Origin: Cyrtodaria siliqua
Lineage: Eukaryota; Mollusca; Bivalvia; Adapedonta; Hiatellidae
Direction of reading: 5' to 3'
Length of the DNA: 64,000 bases
Assembly (NCBI GenBank): GCA_037043455.1
Contig: JAWPHD010001816.1
Location: 124,001 to 188,000 of the forward strand
Position 1 is the first letter of the stretch; each line of letters begins with the position of its first letter. The notes under the pieces are model-generated. The model worked only from the letters and a program-made list of their open reading frames with translations. It did not search any database and was not told where the DNA came from. Shown piece by piece: positions 1-10,448 of this stretch. The translations under genes and the position numbers were made by a program.

Positions 1-2
1 GA

Positions 3-2972
3 TTTTTAGCTCTACTGGCCAAAGGCTTATGGAATCACTTTTCGTCCATCGTCTGTCTGTCAGTTAGCAATTTTATAAAATCAACATCTCCTCTGAAACC
101 GCTTGAAGGATTTTAATGAAACTTCATGACAATGTTACTTGGGAGGGCCTCTCTCAGATTTGTGTTTTTTATGGCCGCCAGTCATCCAAGATGGCCACCA
201 TGGCTAAAACTAGGTCAAATTTAAGGAATTTTCAAACGACCTCCTCCGAAACCGCTTATTCCATTATTGTGAAATACCATAAACATGTTCCTTGGGTTGG
301 CCTCTATCAAGTTCATGTTTTTCGTTATCGTCGAATAATCAAAATGGCCGCCACGGCGACTCAAAGTTTCCAAGAGTTATATAGGAAAAGGCTAAAAATG
401 ACATTTTCTTTGAAACTGCTTGAAGGATTTTTATGAAACTTCATTACAATGATCGTTAGGTTAGTCCCCCTCAGATTTATGTTTTTTGCGACCGCCAGTC
501 ATCCAAGATGGCCACCATGGCTAAATGTAGGTCAAATTTAAGGAAATTTAAAACGACATCTCCGAAACCACTTATTCCATTCTTGTTAAATATCATAAAC
601 ATGTTCCTTGGATTGTCCTCTATCAAGTTTGTGTTTTTCGTTATCGTCGAATAATCAAAATGGCCGCACAGCGACCCAAAGTTTACATAGAGTTATATAT
701 GAAAACATTAAAAATGACATCTTCTCTAAAACCACTTGAAGGATTTTGATGAAACTTAAATCACAATAATCTCTGGGATAGTCCCTCTCAGATTTTTTGC
801 GGCTGCCAGTCATCCAAGATGGCCACCATGGCTAAAACTAGGACATATTTAAGGAATTTTCAAACGACATCTCCGAAACCACTTATTCCATTATTGTGAA
901 ATACCATAAACATGTTCCCTGGGTTGGCCTCTATCAAGTTTGTGTTTTTCGTTATCGTTGAATAATCAATATGGCCCCACAGCGACCCAAAGTTTACATA
1001 GAGTTATATAGGAAAACATTAAAAATGACATCTTCTCTGAAACCGCTTGAAGGATTTTGATGATAAATCACAATAATCTCTGGGATAGTCCCTCTCAGAT
1101 TTGTGTTTTTTTGCGGCTGCCAGTCATCCAAGATGGCCACCATGGCTAAAACTAGGACATATTTTTAAGGAAATTTCAAACGACATCTACAAAACCACTT
1201 ATTCCATTCTTGTGAAATATCATATACATGTTCCTTGGGTTGGCCTCTATCAAGTTTGTGTAGAATTATATAGGGGGCACTCCACAGTTTAATGTACATT
1301 TCTCAATCATCAAACCCATGACAAGCCCTTAGCCTGAATCCTTGAGCAAAAATAAATCACATCATCATTGTGTCATACATTTCTTAGAAGACAATAAAAT
1401 TACCCATGTTTCCATACCAAATAAAAGTATCAAAAAGCATTTTCTGTACAAATTTAGTCCCATTTCTTTAAGGTTACCCCACCCCTCAAAACAGGCTAAA
1501 AAGGCAATTTTAGCAATATTTCAAATGTCAATAAATAAAAAAATAAAAATTTCCTATGCATATCAGGGTCATGTCTGCACTCATAATGCTCTTGCATATC
1601 AGGAAATGCTAAATTTTACATACCTAGTCCGGCTTTTAAAAAGTTATTCCATGCTGATCTCCCCGTGAGTGAAAATCAGCCATTTTACCTACTTTTAGGA
1701 AGTTTTTGATTGGTTCACATTTTTCTATTTATAGCCTCCAAAAAAACCAAAGAATGCATAGTCCAATACACCAAAATAAACTTAGAAGTACTCAGAACTG
1801 AAAAAAACATCAAACATGTGCTTTATAGTTACTATAAATACCATCCATGGACCTAAAAGATGCTTAGTTGATTTCTTTCTGATTTACACTATGGACATTC
1901 ATGCGAAACTGAGGAGTGCCCCCTATAGGAAAAGGTTAAAAACGACATCTTCTCTGAAACCTCTTGAAGGATTTTGATGAAACTTAATCACCATGATATT
2001 TGGGATAGTCCCTCTCAGATTTGTGTTTTTCGCGGCCGCGAGTAATCCAAGATGGCCGCCATGTCTAAAACTAGGTCAAATTTAAGGAAATTTAAAACGA
2101 CATCTCCGAAACTACTTATTCCATTCTTGTGAAATATCATAAACATGTTCCTTGGGTTAGCCTCTATCAAGTTTATGTTTTTCGTTATTGTCAAATAATC
2201 AAAATGGCCGCTACGGCGATCAAAAGTTTACATAGAGTTATATAGGAAAAGGCTAAAAATAACATCTTTTCTGAAACCGCTTGAAGGATTTTGATGAAAC
2301 TTCATTACAATGATCTTTAGGATAGTCCCCCTCAAAATTTAAATAAATTTAAATAAAATCGCAGCTGTCAGTCGTCCAAGATGGCCACCAATGCTAAAAT
2401 TAGGTCAAATTTAAGGAAATTTCAAACATCTGCTCCGAAACCACTTATTCCATTCTTGTGAAATATCATAAACATGTTCCTTGGGTTAGCCTCTATCAAG
2501 TTTGTGTTTTTCGTTATCGTCGAATAATCAAAATGGCCGCCGCAGCGACCCAAAGTTTACATAGAGTTGTATAGGAAAACGTTAAAAATGACAACTTCTC
2601 TGAAGGATTTTGATGAAACTTAATCACAATGATCTTTGGGTTATTCCCCCTCAGATTTGTGTTTTTGGAGTCTCTAGTCATGATGGCCAACATGGCTAAA
2701 CTTGGATCAAATTTAAGAACATTTATCAAACGACATATTACCACTTATTCCATTCTAGTTAAATATCATATACATGTTCCTGTTGTTGGCCTCTATCAAG
2801 TGTGTGTTTTTCGTTGTCGTCAAATATTCAAAATGGCTGCCATGATAACCCAACGTTTACATAGAGTTATATATAGGAAACATGTTTCTTGAGGTGGCCT
2901 CTATCATGTTTATGTTTTTGAATCACATCATACCAGTAGAGCGTCTACAGGCCCACTTGGGCATCTTGTTAT
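3..2972 (+). mobile_element. Helentron-like non-autonomous element, core type A (about 310-bp unit)
   Basis: The left end is the hairpin-type terminus TTTTTAGCTCTACTGGCC at the window edge, followed by a short pyrimidine-rich leader. The right end reads CCAGTAGAGCGTCTACAGG and stops at ...CATCTTGTT near 2972. Between them lie about nine diverged copies of a roughly 310-bp unit, each with AAGATGGCCACCATGG-like and GAAACCGCTTGAAGGATTTT-like blocks. Subterminal inverted repeats (GCTCTACTGG and CCAGTAGAGC), no TIR and T-rich flanks fit Helentron/HINE rolling-circle elements; that class call is inference. Open frames in it are repeat by-products. Confidence 0.6.
1273..1923. mobile_element. 651-bp MITE with TATA target-site duplication
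   Basis: It begins GGGGGCACTCCACAGTTT and ends with the reverse complement of GGGGGCACTCCTCAGTTT, so the terminal inverted repeats are about 18 bp with one mismatch. TATA flanks it on both sides (1269-1272 and 1924-1927). Other copies of the host unit read AGAGTTATATAGGAAAAGG uninterrupted, which supplies an empty site. The interior is AT-rich with no transposase frame. The superfamily is not assignable from the ends alone. Confidence 0.75.
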
Positions 2973-3026
2973 GGATGCTAGAGGTATAAAGTACTCTACA
3001 GGAAAAAGTAGGTGCTCCACTACCGC

Positions 3027-3178
3027 TCACTTGCCTAGTCATGGCCCAATGACCTAGCCATGGCCCACTTGCCTAGTCATGGCCCAATGACCTAGCCATG
3101 GCTCACTTGCCTAGTCATGGCCCAATGACCTAGCCATGGCCCACTTGCCTAGTCATGGCCCACTTCCCTAGCCATGGT
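3027..3178. repeat. Minisatellite, 38-bp unit made of two 19-bp halves
   Basis: About four copies of a 38-bp unit in which CACTTGCCTAGTCATGGCC and CAATGACCTAGCCATGGCC alternate. The two halves are themselves related, so the array probably grew from a 19-bp unit. It lies between two Helentron-like tracts. Confidence 0.8.
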
Positions 3179-3236
3179 CCACTTTTGCCTTTCTATATCC
3201 CACTTGGCCAGTAGGGTTTACTTATGCCATGGTATT

Positions 3237-4330
3237 TTGTCAGTCGTCCGTTAAATTGTTTATGTCATTACTCTAGCACCTTCATTTTTTTTATCCAATC
3301 TTTACCAGATTATTAATATTAAAGTAAGTGCCCTTGAATTAACGAAAATTGCTATATTCTGTCTTGTCAACACCCTAGTGCCTCCATTTTTCATCCGATC
3401 TTAACCAAACTTTACCAGATTATTAATATCAATAAAAGCTGAGATATTTCGAAAACCAGCCAGATCATACCAGTAACACCGGAGTTATTGCCCTTGAATT
3501 AATGAAAATTGCTATATTTTGTCTTGTCAACATTCTAGTGCCTTTATTTTGCATCCTACCTTTGCCAAACTTTGCCAGATTGTTGATATTGATGAAAGCT
3601 CGGTCATTTTATAAAACCAGCCAGATCAGACCAGTAACACCGAAGTTATTGTCCTTGAATTTACGAAAATTGACATATTTTGTCTTGTCTGCCTTGTGAC
3701 CACTCTAGCACCTTCATTTATTATTCGATCTTTACCAAACTCCCACATATTGTTTATATCTGTAATCAATGAAAGCTTGAAAATAAAATTGAAAAACCAG
3801 CCAGATTGGACCAGTAACACCATAGTTATGGCCCTTGATTTAGTTAAATATGCTGTATTTTGCCTCGTTAAGATGATAGGGCTTTCATTTTTGCATGCGA
3901 TCTTTACCAAACTTTACCAGGTTGTTAATATCAATGAAAGCTTGGAAAAGTTCGAAAACCAGCCAAATCAAATTAGTAATACCAGAGTTATGGCCCTTGA
4001 TTTAGTTAAAAATGCTGTATTTTGCCTCGTTAAGATGATAGGGCTTTCATTTTTCATGCAATCTTTACCAAACTATACCAAGTTTTTAATATCAATGAAA
4101 ACTTGGATAAGTTCGAAAACTAGCCAAATCGAGTTAGTAATACCAGAGTTATGGCCCTTGATTTAGTTAAAAATGCTGTATTTTGCCTCGTTAAGATGAT
4201 AGGGCTTTCATCTGATCTTTATGAAAGGTTATCAGGTTGTTAATATCAATGAAAGCTTGGACAAGTTCTAAAACCAGCCAAATCGGATTAGTAATACCAG
4301 AATTGTGGCTCTTTAAAGGTTTCAATGCAC
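3237..4330 (+). repeat. Diverged core type C array (about 160-bp unit)
   Basis: Six to seven diverged copies of the unit that contains GGCCCTTGATTTAGTTAAA, TTTTGCCTCGTTAAGA and CTTTACCAAACTTTACCAG. A weak leader (CAGTCGTCCGTTAA) is present on the left but a proper terminal hairpin is not, so this is a degraded relative of the elements at 14934 and 28396. Frames of up to 156 codons across it are repeat by-products. Confidence 0.6.
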
Positions 4331-4497
4331 AAACTTTGTCCGGACTAGTTCTCCTCAACCAGGTTGTGTATATTATTGTCGTTTTCCGGTTGAATGATTT
4401 TTGGCTGATTTATGGCCTTTTCACCAGTGGTGGAGACATCTGTTTTCTCTAAAAAGAACATCTAGTTCTAATTTGGTATGGTTATTTAGGAACATAA

Positions 4498-4985
4498 TTA
4501 TACTGAAAGGAAAAAGAAACGCGACACGGGAATTTCTGCTATATATTGTATATATTGCACACTTATTCCATATACATGTATATTCCAAGAAAGTCCCAAG
4601 ATGTTTTGTAAAAAAAAAAAGTTGCAGTTAGTTAGAGAAAGGACACAACTGTGATGTTGTAGACGTTTTAATCATAGTACACGTTGTAACAAGAAATTCA
4701 TAAATGTTGAAGTTCCTCTTTGAAAAATTGAGCCAGTTCGGTACTGTATTTAACGTAAAGAGTTTGCAACATTTTGCATCCTAAGTTTGCGCCAAACGCG
4801 TACTCTGTCAATCATGAAACTTTGCAGGAATACTATTTGCTGTGTTACGTGTTATTTTAGTCTTTTTCCAAAAGGAAAGATCTTACGTAGCCATGTACCA
4901 TTCGATTAACAGCATCATAGTGTACATACAATATATAGCAGAAATTCTCATGTCACGTTTCTTTTTCCTTTCATTATATATAAAA
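4498..4985. repeat. Inverted repeat pair, about 55-bp arms
   Basis: The block CTGAAAGGAAAAAGAAACG followed by GAATTTCTGCTATATATTG near 4502-4552 recurs inverted near 4917-4978 with few mismatches. The interior of about 370 bp holds no gene. This looks like an old foldback or MITE whose outer limits and target duplication I could not define. Confidence 0.5.
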
Positions 4986-5508
4986 TGAGTTTTAACTTGC
5001 GGAACTTGCAGTATTCTTATAACATAGTTTCCGCCATGTGATGCTAACTCCCTCCAAACCCTTTGAGATTTCATGTTCATGTGTGGTGTATTTCTTAGAT
5101 AAGGATGTGTAGATGCACAACAAGTTTTTCGTATTTTGGTTCCGTCTTCTGGGGCCCCCTAGTGGGTAATTGGGTAAAAAAACACACAAAAATTACTGTT
5201 TTGTCCAAATGTGAATGCATTTATAAAACAGGTTTTGTTACTCTAGTGTAAAGGGGCCACTCGACATGGGCACCTGAGGGACTTGCCGTAATTTCTGTTC
5301 GACTGTCACTTTGCTCAATGCAGGGAAAAGGATTTTATCTTATGTGCCAGAACAACTAATATTCCTCCCCGCAGGCCCCCACCCCTCCACCACAGACTCC
5401 ATATAGCCAGTAGAGCGATACAGGCCCTCTTTGTCCTCTTGATTGTATTCAGATTGAGACCAATCATTCCTATAGATAGCCTCTAGTCCCTTTAATATCT
5501 TACAACTT

Positions 5509-5592
5509 TATAAACTGTTTGTTTCTATGGTGATGCTATAAACTGTTTGTTTCTATGGTGACGCTATAAACTGTTTGTTTCTATGGTGATGC
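5509..5592. repeat. Three copies of a 28-bp tandem repeat
   Basis: TATAAACTGTTTGTTTCTAT followed by GGTGATGC is repeated three times with a single base change, ending about 30 bp before the 3' splice site of the exon at 5620. Confidence 0.85.
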
Positions 5593-5619
5593 TAACTTTT
5601 CTGTTGTATGGTTGACCAG

Positions 5620-5705
5620 GAGGAGGCAGATGACACATATCAGAAGAAGATGGAGGAAAATGCCACGGCTGCAGATGCCAGGACAGCAAAGAAAAGAGCA
5701 AAAAG
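5620..5705 (+). CDS. PRKRIP1: PRKRIP1-like gene, first visible coding exon (5' part outside window)
   Basis: An 86-bp internal exon preceded by a pyrimidine-containing tract and GACCAG, and followed by GTAACC. In frame it encodes 28 residues beginning EEADDTYQKKMEEN and ending RTAKKRAKR, with two bases left over; the next exon at 8955 restores the frame exactly. The acidic stretch followed by a TAKKRAKR-type basic block resembles the C-terminal half of PRKRIP1 (DUF1168 family, nuclear, spliceosome-associated, named for binding the kinase PKR). The family call comes from motif recognition, not from alignment. Upstream exons must lie left of the window, or in sequence to the left now filled with repeats. 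Together the three visible exons give about 105 residues. Confidence 0.6.
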
Positions 5706-6056
5706 GTAACCAGCAGATTTTCACCAATGACAGAAATCTTAATAATCATTGGTGACACCATTCCATCATTTCATTGCAACTTCGGGAATAAATATTGAGT
5801 CAAAAGATGTTATAGCCTATTAAAGATATGTAGCTTTGATATTTCCAATGCAAAATTTACATCGGAAATTGGAGAGAAGAAAAAAATACTGTTTTATAAT
5901 CTTTAAAATGTAGCAGTAGATTGTATTTACCTCAATAAAAATGCGCTTAACTATTTATTGAAAACAAGACAAGATAAATTTAGGTTTCACTTTGTTATTT
6001 GATACTATAGATTTTAGTCTTGTTTTAGATTTCCTGAAAGACATAAATCATTATTT

Positions 6057-6222
6057 ACAAATAAGGGATGATATGGTAGTAATATAAGCTATATATATAT
6101 ATAAATCAACAAATGTCGGTCAACGGGTATATAAACAAGTATTACAAATAAGGAATGATATGGTAGTAATGTAAACTATATATATATAAATCAACAAATG
6201 TCCGTCAATGGGTATATAAACA
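6057..6222. repeat. Tandem duplication of about 83-86 bp
   Basis: ACAAATAAGGGATGATATGG through GGGTATATAAACAA occurs twice in direct orientation with a few differences, including a change in TA-run length. It lies inside the intron of the PRKRIP1-like gene. Confidence 0.8.
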
Positions 6223-6426
6223 ATTCTAATACACCCGCACTATATAGCTAGTTTAAAATATCTCGTTATATTGAACGATATATCACTGTAATGTTTGCAA
6301 CGTTAGGAGAATAAGCATTGCGCATTGCACATTACGCATTGTAACGTATGCAACATTAGGAGAGTAAGCAAAGCAATGCGAAAGATTTCAGATGTGTGCG
6401 TTATTTTCACATTTTAGGGGTATTAG

Positions 6427-6600
6427 AATAGAAATAGAACATCGTTTACTGTGAATTATCTATAATATATCACGGTTTGTCGTTCAGTTGAAAACAATAA
6501 TTTCACTCGACCTTCGGGCTCGTGAAATTATAGTTTACAATTGAACTCCAAACCGTGATATATTAAACGATAATTCACAGTAAACGATGTTCTATTTCTT
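6427..6600. repeat. Foldback element, about 80-bp arms
   Basis: The block AGAAATAGAACATCGTTTAC and the sequence after it return inverted up to about 6599, including GATAATTCACAG, CAAACCGTGATATAT and ATAATTTCAC, around a loop of CTCGACCTTCGGGCTCG. Almost the entire 170 bp can fold into one hairpin. It is probably a palindromic MITE; no clear target duplication was found. It is intronic in the PRKRIP1-like gene. Confidence 0.75.
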
Positions 6601-6989
6601 AAGTAAATATATATAAGAAAGCATTATAGTTTTATTTTTAAATATTTACATTAATTTTTAATTACTACTTCATTTCTTCATCTTTCATCAGTTTTTGCGC
6701 ACAATATGACCTATTTCTGTGTTGACGTTCCGTAAAACATCATTCACTTTGTTTTTCGGAAAGTTGTATTGCACATGATGGCCAGTTGGTCCTTAATATT
6801 ATTCAGGTATGTCAGAAACCCAAAGCTAAAAAAAAGATGAAAAAGTTTATGTGATCTAAAAACTTTTACCAATGACAGTTGAAGCAAATAATCAAACTGC
6901 TAGTCATCCCTATCCTTATATAGGCAATGTTTAACTAATGACGCCGCACGTGTATTTTGTGTTACTAAGATTACGTATTAAACTGTATT

Positions 6990-8764
6990 TTTAGCTCTAC
7001 TGATCAGAGATCAGCAGAGCTTATGCCGTGGTGCGTCGTCCGTCGTCCGTCTGTCCGTCCGTAAACTTTTATTTCTACTACTGGATGGACATTCATGAAA
7101 CTTTACAGAGATGTTGCCCATAAAGTCTAGTTGATCCTAGCAAAAATTCATGTTGATGTGAAATCCAAGATGGCTGCCAAAGCTAAAAATAGAGTTTTAA
7201 AATACAAGTTTGTAGCGACTACTTCTTGAAAACTATAAGTGATATTGATATGGGACTTTTTCTAAAATGATCAGCATGACATGATGTTGATCCTTGTCAA
7301 AAATCGTTTTGATTCAACGTTAAACATGGCTGCCAGCGGCCATCTTTGTTTACATAGAGTTATATAGTAAAAACTTGTAGCGACTACTCCTCTGAAACTA
7401 CTTGACGGATTGTCATGAAACTTTACAGGAATGTTGCTCTTGATGTCTAATTGATCCTAGCAAAAGTTCCGATCTGCCAGAAATTCAAGATGGCCGTCAC
7501 AGCTAAAAATAGATTTTTAAAAAATAAGTTTGTAGCGACTACTTCTTGAAAACTATAAGGCCAATAATAAAAATTAGGGTAGGTAGGTCGGTAAATTATT
7601 TTTTTTTTTTTTTTTTTGCCCATGTGGTTTGGACGATGTTAAAGGTATTCTTTAACTTTGTCAAGTAGTTAATTTGTAGTGATTTTGCAAGGAGAGAAGG
7701 TAAACAACCTCATGATATCTTCTTAACTTGTTTGTTTTGAATAAAATAAATTGAAAACACATATTTTCTGCCATAACGAGTTTACATACGATTGAATTTT
7801 ATAATTTTCCTGAGGCTGGGTGGTATTGGAAGAACAAATCTGCTGGCAGCATGTCATGATTAATGTTTTTCATAACTTCTGCTCTGTCCCATGGCTGCAT
7901 TTTCCAATACGAATAGCCAAAACGGGTTTTAGCGCATGTTTCGTACTCAATCTTTTCGTACATTACCGTTTCGTACCCAGCTTTTTCGTACTATTTTTTT
8001 TATTTTTGATAAAAAACTGTAGGGTCGGCGCCAAAAAATAGGGACGGTCGGGTAACCAGAAACACAGGTTTTTTTTTTTCTGGCCTAAGTGATATTGATA
8101 TGGGACTTTCTCTAAAATGATCAGCATGACATGATGTTGATCCTTGTGGAAAATTATTTTGATTCGATGTTAAACATGGCTGCCAGTGGCCATCTTTGGT
8201 TACATAGAGTTATATAGTAAAAACTTGTAGCGACTACTCCTCTGAAACTACTTGACGGATGTTCATGAAACTTCACAGGAATGTTGCTCTTGATGTCTAG
8301 TTGATCCTAGAAAAAGTTCAGGTCGGCCGGAAATTCAAGATGGCCACCACAGCTAAAAATAGATTTAAAATAAATAAATTTGTAGCGACTACTTCTTCAA
8401 AACTATAAGAGATATTGATATGGGACTTTTTCTAAAATGATCAGTATGACATGATGTTGGTCCTTGTCGAAAATCGTTTTGATTTGATGTTAAACATGGC
8501 TACCAGCGGCCATCTTTGTTTACATAGAGTTATATAATGAAAACTTGTAGCGACTACTCCTCTGAAACAACTTGACGGATTTTCATGAAACTTCACAGGA
8601 ATGTTGCTCTTAATGTCTAATTGATCCTAGCAAAATTTCAGGTCGGCCGGAAATTCAAGATGGCCACCATGGTTAAAAATAGATTTTCAAAAAACAAGTC
8701 TGTAGCGACTACTTCCTGAAATCAAAATCAATCAGTAGAGCTTCAAGGTCATTGACCTCTTGTT
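6990..8764 (+). mobile_element. Helentron-like element, core type B
   Basis: The left terminus is TTTTTAGCTCTACTGATCAG, forming a hairpin with GATCAGCAGAGCT, then a CGTCCGTC leader. The core units of about 310 bp contain GTAGCGACTACTCCTCTGAA, CATGAAACTTCACAGGAATG and AAACATGGCTGCCAG. The right terminus is CAGTAGAGCTTCAAGGTCAT then GACCTCTTGTTT. It lies in the intron between the exons at 5620 and 8955 and is interrupted by a PIF-type MITE at 7559-8085. Confidence 0.65.
7559..8085. mobile_element. PIF/Harbinger-type MITE with TAA duplication
   Basis: It starts GGCCAATAAT and ends CTGGCC, with TAA on both sides (7556-7558 and 8086-8088). The uninterrupted host unit reads AAAACTATAAGTGATATTGA, confirming the insertion. 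Its right part shares GGTTACCCGACCG-type sequence with elements at 43197 and 57003. A 3-bp TWA duplication plus a GGCC start suggests PIF/Harbinger. There is no transposase frame; it contains a T-homopolymer near 7600. Confidence 0.65.
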
Positions 8765-8818
8765 TGATATCAAGAAATGATTTTCTGATATCACAAAATG
8801 TATTTCTTGATATCAGAA

Positions 8819-8948
8819 TGAATGAATGGTGTTTTACGGCACGTCGACACATAAATAGGTCATATTGTGCGCAAAAACTGATGAAAGCGACTACTTCCTG
8901 AAATCAAAATCAATCAGTAGAGCTTCAAGGTCATTGACCTCTTGTTTT
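8819..8948 (+). repeat. SINE-tail-like fragment plus a second copy of the Helentron right end
   Basis: The segment 8823-8886 (GGTGTTTTACGGCACGTCGA and what follows) is an inverted copy of 6680-6750. From 8887 the sequence GCGACTACTTCCTGAAATCA through CTCTTGTTT repeats 8705-8764. The repeated terminus finishes about 8-12 bases before the acceptor AG at 8953-8954, so the mobile-element end forms part of the splice-acceptor region. Confidence 0.7.
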
Positions 8949-8954
8949 ATTCAG

Positions 8955-9010
8955 ATTAAAGAAGAAGCAAAAACAGAAAAACAAGAAACCAAAGAAAGAT
9001 AAAAAGCAAG
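8955..9010 (+). CDS. PRKRIP1: PRKRIP1-like gene, lysine-rich middle exon
   Basis: A 56-bp exon after TTTTATTCAG and before GTATTT. With the two leftover bases of the upstream exon it encodes a very basic run starting RLKKKQKQKNKKPKKDKK, a likely nuclear or nucleolar targeting and RNA-binding tail, and leaves one base for the next exon. The phase match on both sides is the main support for so short an exon. Confidence 0.6.
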
Positions 9011-9089
9011 GTATTTGGCTGCTTTTCTTGTAAATATTTGTTTTTCTTTTCCTATGTTTAATTTCCCTAGTAAGTCTGTTCTGCATTCC

Positions 9090-9271
9090 CTCTGTGAGGC
9101 CTGTGTATACAGTGATGCTAATGGATAGTTCCAACATCCAGTTTCTAGCTCCACCCTCTATTGTTCGCTCCGCCCTCTATTGTTCGCTTCGCCCTCTATG
9201 AGGCCTGTTTATACAGTGATGCTAATGGATAGTTCTGACATTCAGTTTATAGCTCCGCCCTCTATTGTTCC
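9090..9271. repeat. Intronic tandem duplication of about 105 bp
   Basis: GAGGCCTGTGTATACAGTGA through CCCTCTATTGTTC is present twice in direct orientation, with smaller repeats of CTCCGCCCTCTATTGTTCG at the junction. Confidence 0.75.
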
Positions 9272-9630
9272 TGGGTCAAGTTCCCACAAACATTGGCCAT
9301 GTGATCTTGTGTATTTTAGAGTTGTGTGTGGGACAACACATGCTTTTGGTACAGGTGTAAATATCGACTAAATTTTAATTGGCCCAAATCTCTTGTGGAT
9401 ATAAGCTTGATTGACTGATCGGAACTATGTATTGGCAAGGAGAAACTGTAATATTGTTTAGTATTATGTCCTGGATTTTGTCTGAGATGTAGGCAGCAAC
9501 ACATCTGCCAACATACCAGTACCTACAACAAGCAGTACATAGTTTAGTACAAGTTCTTAATCTTGATCATCCCACTAAATATTACCGTTATTCTTCAATT
9601 CAATTAATCAATAATTTAATATTTCTGTAG

Positions 9631-9803
9631 ATGATTCAGATGACGATGATGACGAGGAGGAAGAGGAGGAGGAACACAGCTACGACAAAAAGGAAAAACT
9701 TGATGAGCACACAGATTGTATAAACAGTGAATCGGCAACTGGAAAACTTCTGTTTGACAATAATTCCAGTCCTGATAAAAGTGATAGCTCTGGAGAAAGA
9801 TGA
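9631..9803 (+). CDS. PRKRIP1: PRKRIP1-like gene, acidic last exon with stop codon
   Basis: Starts after ATTTCTGTAG in the phase left by the previous exon and runs 57 codons to TGA at 9801-9803. It encodes an aspartate/glutamate block (DDSDDDDDEEEEEEE) then a serine-rich hydrophilic tail ending SGER. Alternating basic and acidic low-complexity segments at the C-terminus fit a PRKRIP1-type nuclear protein. A GAGGAGGAA-rich run makes the exon prone to length variation. Confidence 0.65.
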
Positions 9804-9921
9804 CAGACGCGATCAGCGATTTTACCAACAAGTTTAAAATAACCGAGCCCTACTAATGTTGTTTCTTAAATCAAGATTTAAATTAAACACCTTATGAAAG
9901 CGACAAGAACAGATGCAAGGG

Positions 9922-9927
9922 AATAAA
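9922..9927 (+). promoter_or_regulatory. Candidate polyadenylation signal AATAAA
   Basis: AATAAA about 120 bp after the stop codon of the PRKRIP1-like gene, on the sense strand. Position only; no transcript evidence. Confidence 0.4.
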
Positions 9928-10448
9928 CTAATCATGAACATTGGCATTTACCCAAAAATGTAAAATATTTGTTGCTATATAAAGACATTATACATGTAAC
10001 TGGGTACAAATCATGAATTTATTTGATCATTATTCCACCTGAAACCATGTTTGACATGAAAGGTTTGGATACAGTTTGCCTTTGTTTAATTTGGTTTGGG
10101 AATGCTTTTCAGTCCATATGATATGGACATAATTGAGTGTGGACTAGTATACTTGTCAATCTGATATCACTGAGGCTATATAGCCTGGTGGTGCAAACAG
10201 CTGAAATGACATGTAAGTGGGGTGGGTGGGGGAACTCGGGAGACATCATATCTCATGAAGTGGAGGAACTGAAATAAGGATCAAACACTGCTCCTGACCT
10301 ATCTGCAGAAACATCCCCTGATGTAACTCCTCCACCGTCTAGTGTTCCATTTTATCACATAACATGGCATCTGGGAGTGTGATAAAGCCATAACTTATTT
10401 ATCGTAATACACTTGTGTATTACAGGTGCAAATGAGAACTGAATCGCT

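Noticed and set aside
3696..4166. 156-codon frame
   Set aside because: Covers three units of the type C array; the translated text repeats with the array.
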